Positions 5,706 to 5,774 of a stretch of 5,774 nucleotides of DNA are shown piece after piece. Location: positions 1-5,774 of the forward strand of contig CALEPT010000238.1 in assembly GCA_937910385.1 (NCBI GenBank). The letters run 5' to 3'. A model generated the notes under the pieces. The model had not been told where the DNA came from. It saw nothing but the letters and a program-made list of their open reading frames with translations, and did not search any database. Source of the stretch: an uncultured Ruminococcus sp. (GTDB lineage: Bacteria; Bacillota; Clostridia; Oscillospirales; Ruminococcaceae). The position numbers were made by a program, and so were the translations under genes. Position 1 is the first letter of the stretch. Each line of letters begins with the position of its first letter.

Positions 5706-5774
5706 ATGCTTCAGAATGCCCGTTCACTGACTCTGAGACTTCTCACTGACAAACAGGACGCAGGCGCTCACTGC
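5706..5774 (+). CDS. Start of a further operon gene (3' partial)
   Basis: An ATG at 5706 is preceded by AAAGGAG (5693-5699) at a 6-base spacing, and the frame stays open for 23 codons to the right edge (MLQNARSLTLRLL then TDKQDAGAHC). The gap from protein C is 15 bases, typical of this operon. The visible part is polar and amphipathic, not a signal peptide or membrane helix, so this is probably a soluble protein and not another copy of the membrane family. It is too short to name. Confidence 0.6.
   Translation, partial: MLQNARSLTLRLLTDKQDAGAHC

Overview
The window looks like chromosome of a low-to-mid-GC Gram-positive gut-type Clostridia (Ruminococcus / Oscillospiraceae-like). I infer this from the LPXTG-like surface protein with a class B sortase, strong AGGAGG-type ribosome binding sites before every gene, sigma-A promoters with extended -10 boxes, and tightly packed short-gap genes, all on the + strand. 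No RNA gene, insertion sequence, CRISPR array or origin is visible.

Region 1 (1-2322) is a cell-surface module. A pilin-like protein, cut by the left edge, carries two isopeptide-type beta-domains, a variant sorting signal (ISVTG), a membrane anchor and a basic tail. It is followed by a class B sortase with its catalytic His, Cys and Arg all present. The two genes are separated by a 13-bp inverted repeat followed by five T, which looks like a long-loop terminator. A near-consensus promoter for the sortase overlaps the left arm and loop of that repeat. The likely job is covalent anchoring or polymerisation of the surface protein by the neighbouring sortase.

Region 2 (2323-2582) is a 260-base intergenic leader. 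It holds a TTGCAA-17-TATAAT extended -10 promoter and, in the presumed 5' untranslated RNA, a bulged hairpin ending about 15 bases before the ribosome binding site.

Region 3 (2583-5774) is a compact operon of at least six genes: membrane protein A, a GNAT acetyltransferase, an unrecognised four-helix membrane protein, membrane protein B, membrane protein C, and the start of a further gene cut by the right edge. Gaps are 15, -4, 35, 11 and 15 bases. Proteins A, B and C are diverged copies of one six-helix family (I believe DUF6796, from memory). They share L-C-x3-D in helix 1, a histidine in helix 3, and a (V/L)P(K/R)-x4-(L/F)N motif before helix 5. Three paralogues of an uncharacterised membrane family interleaved with an acetyltransferase is the least explained and most interesting content here; its function cannot be told from sequence alone.
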